From Aurantimicrobium sp. INA4 (GTDB lineage Bacteria > Actinomycetota > Actinomycetes > Actinomycetales > Microbacteriaceae), in contig NZ_AP027040.1 of NCBI RefSeq assembly GCF_027924525.1, positions 620,001-684,000 on the forward strand: DNA of 64,000 nucleotides, read 5' to 3'. Below the pieces are notes generated by a model. That model was not told the DNA's origin and did not search any database. It saw only the letters and a list, made by a program, of their open reading frames with translations. Positions 57,258 to 64,000 of the stretch are shown piece after piece (the stretch's first letter is position 1; each line of letters begins with the position of its first letter). The position numbers and the translations under genes were made by a program.

Positions 57258-58723
57258 GATGGCTCATGGCCGATCAGCTCGGCCCGCATTTTGATGATCG
57301 CGAAGATGTGTTACTGATTGAAGCGCAAGCGGTACTGGCTCGTAGGCCGTATCACTGGGCAAAAGCTCATCTGATTCTCAGTGCTTTACGGCATCGCGCA
57401 GCTGAATTGGGTGAACGTGCTCGATATGTCACGGCAGAACACTATCGAGATGTCTTAATCCCTTTGCGGGATTCTGGGGAATCACTAAGCGTAGTGAACC
57501 CGACAAGTTGGGGAAGCAGGGCTCTTGTCCGTGAGTTGGGCCTCAAGATTTTCCCCAGTCGAGGATTTGTCAGCTCTGAAGATTTCTTTTCTTCCTGGGC
57601 TCAAGGGAAAAAGCCTGGATCTCTCAAACTGGAAAACTACTACCGTCACTGGCGAGACACCTCAGGTGTTCTTATGGAGGGTCCCCTGCCTGCAGGCGGT
57701 CAATATAACTACGACCATGACAATAGACAGCCACCGCCTAAAGGTGCAGCCAATCTTGGCTTGCCTGCACCGTGGGAACCTGTAGAAGACGAGATTGATG
57801 CTCAGGTTCGGGAGGATCTCACGACATGGTCGCGTGAAGGAAAGATCACACTCTTAGGTCGTGATGGACCACGCAGATTTGCTGCAACACGTCAGGAAGC
57901 ACTGGCGGCACTGGCTGATTTTGTTGAGACCAGATTGATGGATTTTGGCCCCTTTGAGGATGCAAGTCTCATGGGTGATGATGTCATGGCTCACTCCATG
58001 CTGAGTGTTCCGCTGAACCTTGGTCTTCTCCATCCTCAAGAAGTTATTGATGCTTGTGTGAATGCCTATGACCAAGGGAAAGCTCCACTAGGAAGTGTGG
58101 AGGCCATAGTTAGACAAATAGCTGGCTGGCGAGACTGGGTTTGGCACTTGTATTGGCATCTCGGTGAGGATTATGTCCAACAGAGTAACTATCTTGATGC
58201 TCACGTCGATTTGCCTCAACAATTTTGGGATCTTGACGGCGAGAATGTTTCTGCAAAGTGTATGAGCCATGTCTTGAAGTCCGTTGGGGATACCGGCTAC
58301 GCCCACCACATTCAACGTTTGATGATTCTCGGGAATTGGTCTTTGCAGCGTGGGTATAACCCTGCACAACTCAATGATTGGTTCATTGACGCATTCGTAG
58401 ATGGAACTCCCTGGGTCATGCCTGCGAACGTGATAGGCATGAGCCAACACGCAGATGGCGGCCTCGTGGCCACCAAGCCGTATTCATCCGGTGGTGCCTA
58501 TATCAATTCCATGTCTGATTTTTGCAGCGGCTGCCCATTCAACCCCAAAGTGAGATTGGGCGAGAATGCTTGTCCGTTTACCGCAGGTTATTGGGCGTTT
58601 TTGCACAGAGTTGAACCACGTATTCGTGGAAACCACAGGATGGCTCAACCGCTAGCAGGAATGCGAAAGCTTGCAGATATCGACGCCGTAGTTGAGCAGG
58701 AAACTCATCGAACGAGCTGGTAG
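57254..58723 (+). CDS. Iron-sulfur bacterial cryptochrome/(6-4) photolyase (FeS-BCP, PhrB type)
   Basis: 489 aa. Repairs UV (6-4) photoproducts with FAD and light. Four cysteines, Cys336, 424, 427 and 440, have the spacing 88-3-13, the same as the 4Fe-4S ligands of Agrobacterium PhrB (350, 438, 441, 454). GYAHHIQRLMILGNW contains the His-His pair (351-352) of the (6-4) active site. The N-terminal antenna domain starts MRWLMADQLGPHF. It is coupled to an EamA transporter; no second photolyase is in the window. Confidence 0.93.
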   Translation: MRWLMADQLGPHFDDREDVLLIEAQAVLARRPYHWAKAHLILSALRHRAAELGERARYVTAEHYRDVLIPLRDSGESLSVVNPTSWGSRALVRELGLKIFPSRGFVSSEDFFSSWAQGKKPGSLKLENYYRHWRDTSGVLMEGPLPAGGQYNYDHDNRQPPPKGAANLGLPAPWEPVEDEIDAQVREDLTTWSREGKITLLGRDGPRRFAATRQEALAALADFVETRLMDFGPFEDASLMGDDVMAHSMLSVPLNLGLLHPQEVIDACVNAYDQGKAPLGSVEAIVRQIAGWRDWVWHLYWHLGEDYVQQSNYLDAHVDLPQQFWDLDGENVSAKCMSHVLKSVGDTGYAHHIQRLMILGNWSLQRGYNPAQLNDWFIDAFVDGTPWVMPANVIGMSQHADGGLVATKPYSSGGAYINSMSDFCSGCPFNPKVRLGENACPFTAGYWAFLHRVEPRIRGNHRMAQPLAGMRKLADIDAVVEQETHRTSW

Positions 58724-58732
58724 GCGACCTGA

Positions 58733-60211
58733 CTAGCGACTGCTCTGTCGTGCAGGACGCTGACGTTGTCCGCCTCCTGCAGCGGTTCCGTAGTTACGAG
58801 AACCTGAACCATTGCTGGGTTTGTGTGAACCTGAGCGACGTTGACCGTTCTCATTTGCAGGCGGACGCCCAGAACGATCTCGTGCTGGTTTGCCATCTTT
58901 GGTCACACGAGTGGGCCGACCTGCAGGGTTCACACCGCGCGCTTCGCGCTGAGCGCGCTTGCGTTGAGCATTTGCCCCCATTGACTTTCCGTTTCCGCCC
59001 TGATGCTTAGCCTCCCGCGGTGCAGGTTTCACATATGGTGCGATCTCACCCACGAGTTCGAGAACTTCAGGGGAGCTTGCCGTCACCTTCTGTGGCTGAA
59101 CCTGAATATCTGCCTTCTTAAGAAGCGAAGCTAGATCTTTTTGTTGCGTGGGCAAACAGATGGTAACCACATCACCCTCAGCACCGGCGCGAGCGGTTCG
59201 CCCAGAGCGGTGCAGATACGCTTTGTGTTCCATCGGCGGGTCAACGTGAATCACGAGTTCCACGTTGTCTACGTGCACTCCTCGAGCCGCAACATCTGTT
59301 GCAACAAGGACGTTGACGTCACCGTCGCCAAATGCAGCAAGGTTGCGATCGCGTTGAGGTTGAGAAAGATTGCCGTGGAGATCTACTGCAGGAATTCCTG
59401 CCTCGGTTAGGGCCTTAGCCAGTTTCTTGGCATGGTGCTTGGTGCGCATGAACAAGATGCGACGACCGGTACCCGAAGCAAGCTTGTACACAAGCTCCTT
59501 TTTGGCATCGTTGGCGCTGGTTTCAAAAACATGGTGGGTCATTGCCGCTACAGGTGAGTTAGCTTCATCAACCGAGTGGAGAACTTCGTTGTGGAGGAAC
59601 TGGTTGACTAACTTGTCAACGCCGTTGTCCAGTGTTGCCGAAAAAAGAAGTCGTTGGCCACCGGCAGGCGTAGCCTTCAAGATCTTGGTCACGATAGGCA
59701 AAAAGCCTAAATCTGCCATGTGGTCTGCTTCGTCTAGAACTGTTATTTCGATGGCATCTAAATGAAGAAAACCTTGCTTCATGAGGTCTTCAAGACGGCC
59801 TGGAGTTGCAACCACTATGTCGACGCCTTCTTTGAGTGCGGTGACCTGACGGCCTTGAGAGACTCCGCCAAAGATGGTTGTTACGCGCAAGTCATAAGCC
59901 TGTGCAAGTGGTGCCATGGTGTTGGTGATTTGTGTTGCAAGCTCCCGTGTTGGGGCAAGCACAAGACCTAGGGGTCGACCAGCACGACGGCGGCCACCTG
60001 CCAGCTTGCCGCCGAGACGAGCAACCATAGGAATACTGAATGCCAGTGTTTTACCCGACCCGGTTTTGCCTCGGCCGAGAACATCACGGCCGGCAAGAGT
60101 ATCCGGAAGCGTATCTATTTGGATAGGAAAAGGAGTGTCAATACCAACTACGGTCAGCGCTGTGACGAGAGGGGCGGGAACGCCAAGTTGGGAAAAAGTC
60201 TTTTCAGACAT
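58733..60211 (-). CDS. DEAD-box RNA helicase
   Basis: 492 aa from the ATG at 60211 (SD AAAGG); an upstream extension to 60268 is rejected. Q motif FPIQIDTLP, motif I GRGKTGSGKT, Ia PTRELA, II LDEADHMADL, III SAT, V ATDVAARGVHVD and VI HRSGRTARAG. After residue 395 comes a basic, low-complexity tail (RKRAQREARGVNPAGRP, RPPANENGQRRSGSHKP) for RNA binding. Likely RNA decay, ribosome assembly or cold adaptation factor (RhlE-like). Long 5' region suggests post-transcriptional control. Confidence 0.93.
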   Translation of the reverse strand: MSEKTFSQLGVPAPLVTALTVVGIDTPFPIQIDTLPDTLAGRDVLGRGKTGSGKTLAFSIPMVARLGGKLAGGRRRAGRPLGLVLAPTRELATQITNTMAPLAQAYDLRVTTIFGGVSQGRQVTALKEGVDIVVATPGRLEDLMKQGFLHLDAIEITVLDEADHMADLGFLPIVTKILKATPAGGQRLLFSATLDNGVDKLVNQFLHNEVLHSVDEANSPVAAMTHHVFETSANDAKKELVYKLASGTGRRILFMRTKHHAKKLAKALTEAGIPAVDLHGNLSQPQRDRNLAAFGDGDVNVLVATDVAARGVHVDNVELVIHVDPPMEHKAYLHRSGRTARAGAEGDVVTICLPTQQKDLASLLKKADIQVQPQKVTASSPEVLELVGEIAPYVKPAPREAKHQGGNGKSMGANAQRKRAQREARGVNPAGRPTRVTKDGKPARDRSGRPPANENGQRRSGSHKPSNGSGSRNYGTAAGGGQRQRPARQSSR

Positions 60212-60589
60212 GAGTTTTACCTTTGGATAAATCTCCCGGTCATTCACATTTCGTGTCAAACACAGCACTCAACATAAGCGAGGGTCAAACGAAGCGAAGT
60301 AAATCACTGGGAATATGTGGCGAAGGCGTCTGGTGACGCATCCGTTCGCCGAAGAAAAATGTCAACCAGTGTGGTGAGGGAAGCGTTCTATCGACGCAGG
60401 GAACGAAATACATCGTTCACAAGATTTCTCTAGCCTATCGGGGAAAGCTGAGAAAGCCCCTTCTGCTGCTCAAATGATGTTTGAGAACGCAGAAATACTG
60501 GTGGGGGTTTCCGGTGAAAGGTCATAATTTGTCTCGTATTTTGTTAACGAGAAAAGTCCACTAATGTGAACAAGTACGAAAGGGGAAAA
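60212..60589. other. Divergent intergenic region between helicase and FHA genes
   Basis: 378 bases. No convincing small gene or RNA gene is seen. On the helicase side it may be a long 5' leader, common for cold-induced DEAD-box genes. On the FHA side TCTCGT (60533-60538) and ACGAGA (60547-60552) form an inverted repeat shortly before the gene, and the real FHA start at 60590 follows AGGGG. Confidence 0.5.
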
Positions 60590-61069
60590 GTGAACGATTC
60601 ACTCGCTGGCGATGACGCCACACAGGTCCCCGGTTCGACCCCAGCTCCAGACGTCACAGCAACATTTACCCAGTCTTTCCTTGAGCAAGTTAAAGCACTC
60701 GAAGCAGTCGATGTCACTGCTGAAGAACAGGAAGCCATCGCTTCTCTTCCCAGCGGCAATGCACTGTTGATTGTTCGTCGAGGACCAAGCCAGGGTTCGC
60801 GCTTCCTGCTTGATGTTGATGTCACCACCTGCGGTCGCCACCCAAATTCAGACATTTTTCTCGATGACGTGACCGTCTCACGTCGTCACGCCGAATTCCG
60901 TCGCAAGGGAACAGAATTTGAAGTGCGGGATCTTGCCTCACTGAACGGCACCTATTACGAGGGTGAACGTGTTGAACGTCATGCTCTCAAAGATGGTGAT
61001 GAAGTTCAGGTTGGTAAGTTTCACCTCACCTTCTTTGCTTCACGTGTAGACCTAGCTCGAGGTGCATAA
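60590..61069 (+). CDS. garA: FHA-domain regulator of 2-oxoglutarate metabolism (GarA/OdhI)
   Basis: 159 aa from the GTG at 60590 (SD AGGGG); a GTG at 60566 would add eight residues. The C-terminal FHA domain (about 65-145) has CGRHPNSDIFLDDVTVSRRH and LASLNGTYYEGERV, as in mycobacterial GarA and corynebacterial OdhI, which inhibit 2-oxoglutarate dehydrogenase until phosphorylated by Ser/Thr kinases. The N-terminal phosphorylation segment reads DVTATFTQSF where GarA has ETTSVFRADF: one of the two adjacent threonines is kept and the other is Val. Followed by two MerR genes as in Rv1827-1830. Confidence 0.92.
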   Translation: MNDSLAGDDATQVPGSTPAPDVTATFTQSFLEQVKALEAVDVTAEEQEAIASLPSGNALLIVRRGPSQGSRFLLDVDVTTCGRHPNSDIFLDDVTVSRRHAEFRRKGTEFEVRDLASLNGTYYEGERVERHALKDGDEVQVGKFHLTFFASRVDLARGA

Positions 61070-61074
61070 AGAAC

Positions 61075-61770
61075 ATGGCAACAACGGTAAGAAAAAGCAC
61101 CCCTGCGCGCGGACTTCTCAGCATTGGGCAAGTTCTAGCCAAAGTTTCACCAGATTTTCCTGATCTGACCCCCTCCAAGCTCCGCTTTCTAGAAGAGCAG
61201 GGACTGATCACTCCCGAGCGTACCCCCTCTGGGTATCGAAAGTTCTCCGTTGAGCACGTTGACCGCTTGCGTTTGATTCTGACCATGCAGCGCGATCACT
61301 ACCTTCCCCTGAAGGTTATTCGTGCGCATCTGGAGGAAATTGATACAGGCAACAACCCCGCACTTCCCAACGCAGCAAGCCTCTCCGCAGATTCACTTTT
61401 GGCCACCCCCGCTCGCTACACCCGTGAAGAGTTTGTTCGAGCCTGTGGTGCGAGCATGAACCTGCTTCAAGACGCTGTATCAGCCGGAATGCTTGAACCT
61501 GCCGATTCCTATACCGATGAGCACATCGTTGTGCTGACTGCGCTAGTAGAGCTGCAACGTTCAGGAATTGAACCACGTCACTTGCGCACCATGCGTGCAG
61601 CTGCAGAGCGTGAATATTCCTTGATCGAGCGTGCTTTGGTCCCCGTTTCTCACCGCCATGATGCAGCCAGCAAAGCTCGTTCCATTGAGCGTGCTCATGA
61701 GATTTCTCGGCACATTGAGATTGTTCGTTCTCAGATGCTGCGTCAAGTAATTACTCAACAATCTCGATAA
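61075..61770 (+). CDS. ftsR: MerR-family regulator, FtsR/Rv1828 type
   Basis: 231 aa. N-terminal MerR winged helix: LLSIGQVLAKVSPDFPDLTP, then SKLRFLEEQGLITPERTPSG and YRKFSVEHVDRLRLIL. A second helical domain (about 115-225) is characteristic of the FtsR group and includes YTREEFVRACGAS. In C. glutamicum FtsR activates ftsZ; Rv1828 is the M. tuberculosis homologue. It starts 5 bases after garA. Confidence 0.87.
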   Translation: MATTVRKSTPARGLLSIGQVLAKVSPDFPDLTPSKLRFLEEQGLITPERTPSGYRKFSVEHVDRLRLILTMQRDHYLPLKVIRAHLEEIDTGNNPALPNAASLSADSLLATPARYTREEFVRACGASMNLLQDAVSAGMLEPADSYTDEHIVVLTALVELQRSGIEPRHLRTMRAAAEREYSLIERALVPVSHRHDAASKARSIERAHEISRHIEIVRSQMLRQVITQQSR

Positions 61771-61842
61771 TCTCGAGTATTGCGACACGCCGAAAGGGCG
61801 TGTGAAGCTTTAAATCCCAGACACGATTAAAAACTGTCTGTA

Positions 61843-61891
61843 AGTTTGAGGATACAAACTCTCAACAACAACTTGAACCTTAAAGTTGTTG
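61843..61891. promoter_or_regulatory. Two adjacent inverted repeats before the second MerR gene
   Basis: AGTTTG (61843-61848) with CAAACT (61855-61860), and CAACAACTT (61866-61874) with AAGTTGTTG (61883-61891), both perfect. They lie 21-69 bases before the ATG at 61912. MerR regulators bind dyads in promoter spacers, so these are candidate sites for either MerR protein; a transcript hairpin is the alternative. Confidence 0.5.
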
Positions 61892-61911
61892 ATTTCAGGT
61901 AAGGGCCGGAA

Positions 61912-62457
61912 ATGAACGAAGTGAACCGCAGCGACGAAGCTCGCTACGAGCTTGACGTCCTGTTCAGCGATGGTATGCCTGAACGCGATGAGAATGCAGG
62001 TTACCGTGGTGCCGAAGCTGCAAAGGCAGCTGGCATTACCTACCGTCAGCTTGATTACTGGGCGCGCACGGAACTTGTTGTTCCCACTGTCCGTGACGCA
62101 TCAGGTTCTGGTTCACAGCGCCTATATGGCTTCCGCGATATTTTGGTTCTCAAGCTTGTCAAGCGCCTGTTGGACACCGGAATTTCACTCCAGCAGATTC
62201 GTGCAGCTGTTGACCAGTTGCGATCTGCCGGTATCTATGACCTGGCACAAACCACTCTGATGAGTGATGGCTCCAGCATTTACTTGTGCACCACCAATGA
62301 CGAGGTCATTGACCTCGTCAGCCGCGGTCAGGGTGTGTTTGGTATCGCAATTGGCAAGGTCTTGCGTGAAGTCGAAACCAGCCTGGTTGAGATCACCTCA
62401 ACATCTGCCGATGCTTCAGATGAGCTTGCAGCTCGACGAGCCCGCAAAGTTGGCTAA
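61912..62457 (+). CDS. MerR-family regulator, Rv1830 type
   Basis: 181 aa. The winged-helix DNA-binding domain lies at about 29-105, not at the extreme N-terminus: YRGAEAAKAAGITYRQLDYW, then SGSGSQRLYGFRDILVLKLV and TGISLQQIRAAV. The remainder (about 110-181) has no metal-binding cysteines apart from one in YLCTTND. Homologue of Rv1830, which normally stands two genes after the Rv1828 homologue. Target genes here unknown; autoregulation is plausible given the upstream dyads. Confidence 0.88.
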   Translation: MNEVNRSDEARYELDVLFSDGMPERDENAGYRGAEAAKAAGITYRQLDYWARTELVVPTVRDASGSGSQRLYGFRDILVLKLVKRLLDTGISLQQIRAAVDQLRSAGIYDLAQTTLMSDGSSIYLCTTNDEVIDLVSRGQGVFGIAIGKVLREVETSLVEITSTSADASDELAARRARKVG

Positions 62458-62484
62458 GCGTCTTTTACGAAAACTTAACGAAAT

Positions 62485-62510
62485 AAACCCAGGCAATACC
62501 TGGGTTTTTT
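62485..62510 (+). terminator. Terminator after the MerR gene
   Basis: 9-bp stem AAACCCAGG / CCTGGGTTT, five-base loop, run of T. Lies between convergent genes. Confidence 0.93.
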
Positions 62511-62521
62511 CTTGTCCTGTT

Positions 62522-63328
62522 TTAGGACTTGGGAGCGTATTCGCCAATTTTGCCAGCGCGAGAAATGCGGTTGAGGAGTTGATCAAAGTTTTTCGCCATT
62601 TCAGCGGCAGCCTCTCCAGGCCAGGCGTGAACTGGGCGTGCAGCACCCTGGGCTTGTTGGAGTGAGGTGCGTTCTGGGAGCTGAGGTTGGAGAACCAGGG
62701 GGCCAAACATGTCTCGAAGTTCCTGAATGCGGAACTGGTGCTCTAAAGATTGAGCACGGACACGGTTGATTATCAGGCCAAGAGGCTGAAGTCGGGGGCT
62801 GAGCCCGCGACGCACTTCTTCGATGGCGCGCAGAGCACGGTCAGCGGCGGCAACAGAGAATAAACCGGGCTCAGTGACGACCACGACACGGTCAGAAGCC
62901 GCCCAAGCGGTTCTGGTGAGCGCATTCAAGCTTGGTGCACAGTCGATGAGGACCAGGTCATATTCGTCCTCTATGGTGGCCAGAGCTTCTTCTAAGCGCC
63001 ACACCTCACGAGCAGTGGGGTGAGGGCCATCAAAGTTGACAGCGGAAGGGCTACCAATCATCACATCGATAGGGGCATGACCTGGGGCTGACCAACCAGC
63101 AGGGCCAATAGCTTGGCGAACAGTCTTGAGTTTGGGGTTCGCCAAAACATCAGCAACATTGAGGTGATCTCGAGTATCCACTCCAAGACCGGTAGAGACG
63201 TCAGCCTGAGGGTCAAAATCGACTACAAGAGTGCGCAAATTGGCGGCAAAAGCAGCAGATGCCAAACCGAGGGTGACCGTTGTCTTTCCAACGCCACCCT
63301 TGAGTGAACTAATACTGAGCACGTGCAT
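62522..63328 (-). CDS. ParA/MinD-like ATPase next to pyruvate carboxylase
   Basis: 268 aa from the ATG at 63328; GTG 63337 with AGAAGG is an alternative. Walker A SLKGGVGKTTVTLGLA, Walker A' DFDPQADVSTGLG, Walker B DLVLIDCAPSL. A different paralogue from the one before scpA: it lacks that protein's N-terminal basic arm. No parB or plasmid genes are near. Likely cargo positioning or chromosome-related ATPase; role unknown. Divergent from pyc. Confidence 0.88.
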   Translation of the reverse strand: MHVLSISSLKGGVGKTTVTLGLASAAFAANLRTLVVDFDPQADVSTGLGVDTRDHLNVADVLANPKLKTVRQAIGPAGWSAPGHAPIDVMIGSPSAVNFDGPHPTAREVWRLEEALATIEDEYDLVLIDCAPSLNALTRTAWAASDRVVVVTEPGLFSVAAADRALRAIEEVRRGLSPRLQPLGLIINRVRAQSLEHQFRIQELRDMFGPLVLQPQLPERTSLQQAQGAARPVHAWPGEAAAEMAKNFDQLLNRISRAGKIGEYAPKS

Positions 63329-63402
63329 TGAGACCACGATACCTTCTGTAGTCTTGGAGTACCTAACTACGAACCGATGCTGGCGGCATTCGAAGGGGTC
63401 AT

Positions 63403-64000
63403 ATGTTCAAGAAAATTTTGGTAGCAAACCGTGGCGAAATTGCGATTCGCGCATTTCGTGCGGCTGTCGAGCTAGGAGCGAAGACTGTTGCAGTTTTCCC
63501 TGAGGAAGACCGCAGTTCTCTGCACCGTCAAAAGGCAGATGAGGCTTATCAGATCGGTGAACCCGGTCATCCTGTCCGCGCTTATCTCGACGTTGCTGAA
63601 ATAATTCGTGTAGCGAAGCTTTCCGGCGCAGACGCAATTTACCCTGGATACGGTTTCCTCTCAGAAAACCCAGAATTAGCTCAAGCGGCTGCCGATAACG
63701 GCATCACATTCATCGGCCCACCTGCCCGGGTACTGGAAATGGCAGGAAATAAAGTCACTGCAAAAGAACACGCCATCTCTGCAGGTGTTCCAGTGCTCAA
63801 ATCGACACCAGCAACAACCGACATCGACGCGCTTCTGGCAGGGGCAGCAGAAATTGGATTCCCCATCTTCGCCAAGGCTGTAGCAGGCGGTGGGGGACGC
63901 GGTATGCGTCGTGTGGAGACGATGGAAGAACTTCGTCCCGCACTTGAGGCTGCCATGCGTGAAGCAGAAAGCGCCTTCGGTGACGGCCGCATGTTCCTAG
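63403..64000 (+). CDS. pyc: Pyruvate carboxylase, N-terminal part
   Basis: Open to the window end; 199 codons seen. SD GAAGGGG before ATG. Begins FKKILVANRGEIAIRAFRAA, the biotin-carboxylase start. EEDRSSLHRQKADEAYQIGE and PGHPVRAYLDVAEIIRVAK are characteristic of pyruvate carboxylase rather than acetyl- or propionyl-CoA carboxylase. The ATP-binding AVAGGGGRGMRRV is present. Makes oxaloacetate for anaplerosis and gluconeogenesis. The remaining biotin carboxylase, carboxyltransferase and biotin-carrier domains would lie beyond the window. Confidence 0.9.
   Translation, partial: MFKKILVANRGEIAIRAFRAAVELGAKTVAVFPEEDRSSLHRQKADEAYQIGEPGHPVRAYLDVAEIIRVAKLSGADAIYPGYGFLSENPELAQAAADNGITFIGPPARVLEMAGNKVTAKEHAISAGVPVLKSTPATTDIDALLAGAAEIGFPIFAKAVAGGGGRGMRRVETMEELRPALEAAMREAESAFGDGRMFL

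Noticed and set aside
62522..63328. ParA-like gene considered as sign of a plasmid or integrated element.
   Set aside because: No parB, replication or integrase genes nearby; it is beside pyc and MerR housekeeping genes.

Overview
The window is 64 kb of an actinobacterial chromosome, most likely a Microbacteriaceae member with a small, moderate-GC genome (for example the freshwater planktonic Luna-type lineages; this placement is an inference). Support: an actinobacterial 16S/23S/5S operon whose spacer carries no tRNA, heavy use of GTG/TTG starts, many ATGA/GTGA/TAATG gene overlaps, and gene order matching the Mycobacterium tuberculosis segments Rv1652-1659 (arg), Rv1689-1713 (tyrS to der) and Rv1827-1830 (garA/MerR).

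Layout. 1-7.6 kb: tail of a DUF1801 gene, then argC-argJ-argB-argF, a membrane protein of unknown function, argH and tyrS; argD, argR and argG are not here. 7.7-11.5 kb: a three-gene cassette (class II asparagine synthetase, ATP-grasp ligase, aspartate racemase) that looks like a D-aspartate/D-asparagine cell-wall branch system. 11.5-17.4 kb: rrn leader, 16S, tRNA-less spacer, 23S, 5S and terminator. 17.5-21.0 kb: a protein with a long R/D/G/P-rich repeat head and a TPR-like tail, a HAD-IIA phosphatase and two small related membrane proteins. 21.1-29.6 kb: a divergent propionate locus. The minus strand carries prpE, a DUF485 protein and an ActP-type symporter; the plus strand carries a GntR regulator followed by prpD-prpB-prpC. 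Three perfect TGTATACA sites lie between the two arms.

29.7-43.6 kb: housekeeping block of a 53-aa gene, tlyA, nadK, recN, pyrG, Nudix, xerD, parA-like, scpA, scpB, rluB, tyrA, cmk, der, Nudix, mostly coupled or overlapping. 43.6-53.0 kb: TMEM175-like channel, tRNA-Pro(GGG), a UbiA prenyltransferase plus CrtI-type desaturase pair (probable carotenoid tailoring), MFS transporter, DUF2200, amidohydrolase, beta-carbonic anhydrase, RidA, UPF0303, LysE exporter and a 39-aa lysine-rich protein. 53.0-60.2 kb: two EamA transporters, an SDR, a GapB-type glyceraldehyde-3-phosphate dehydrogenase, an iron-sulfur (6-4) photolyase and a DEAD-box helicase. 60.6-64 kb: GarA/OdhI FHA protein, an FtsR-type MerR, a second MerR, a ParA-like ATPase and the start of pyruvate carboxylase.

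The prp locus would feed propionyl-CoA into pyruvate and succinate. GapB and pyruvate carboxylase fit a gluconeogenic or anaplerotic lifestyle, and photolyase plus carotenoid genes fit a sunlit habitat. Across the window, start sites fall into two classes: those with a Shine-Dalgarno sequence, and about fourteen with a TAnnnT hexamer 6-8 bases before the start codon, suggesting widespread leaderless transcription. No CRISPR array, insertion sequence or prophage was seen.
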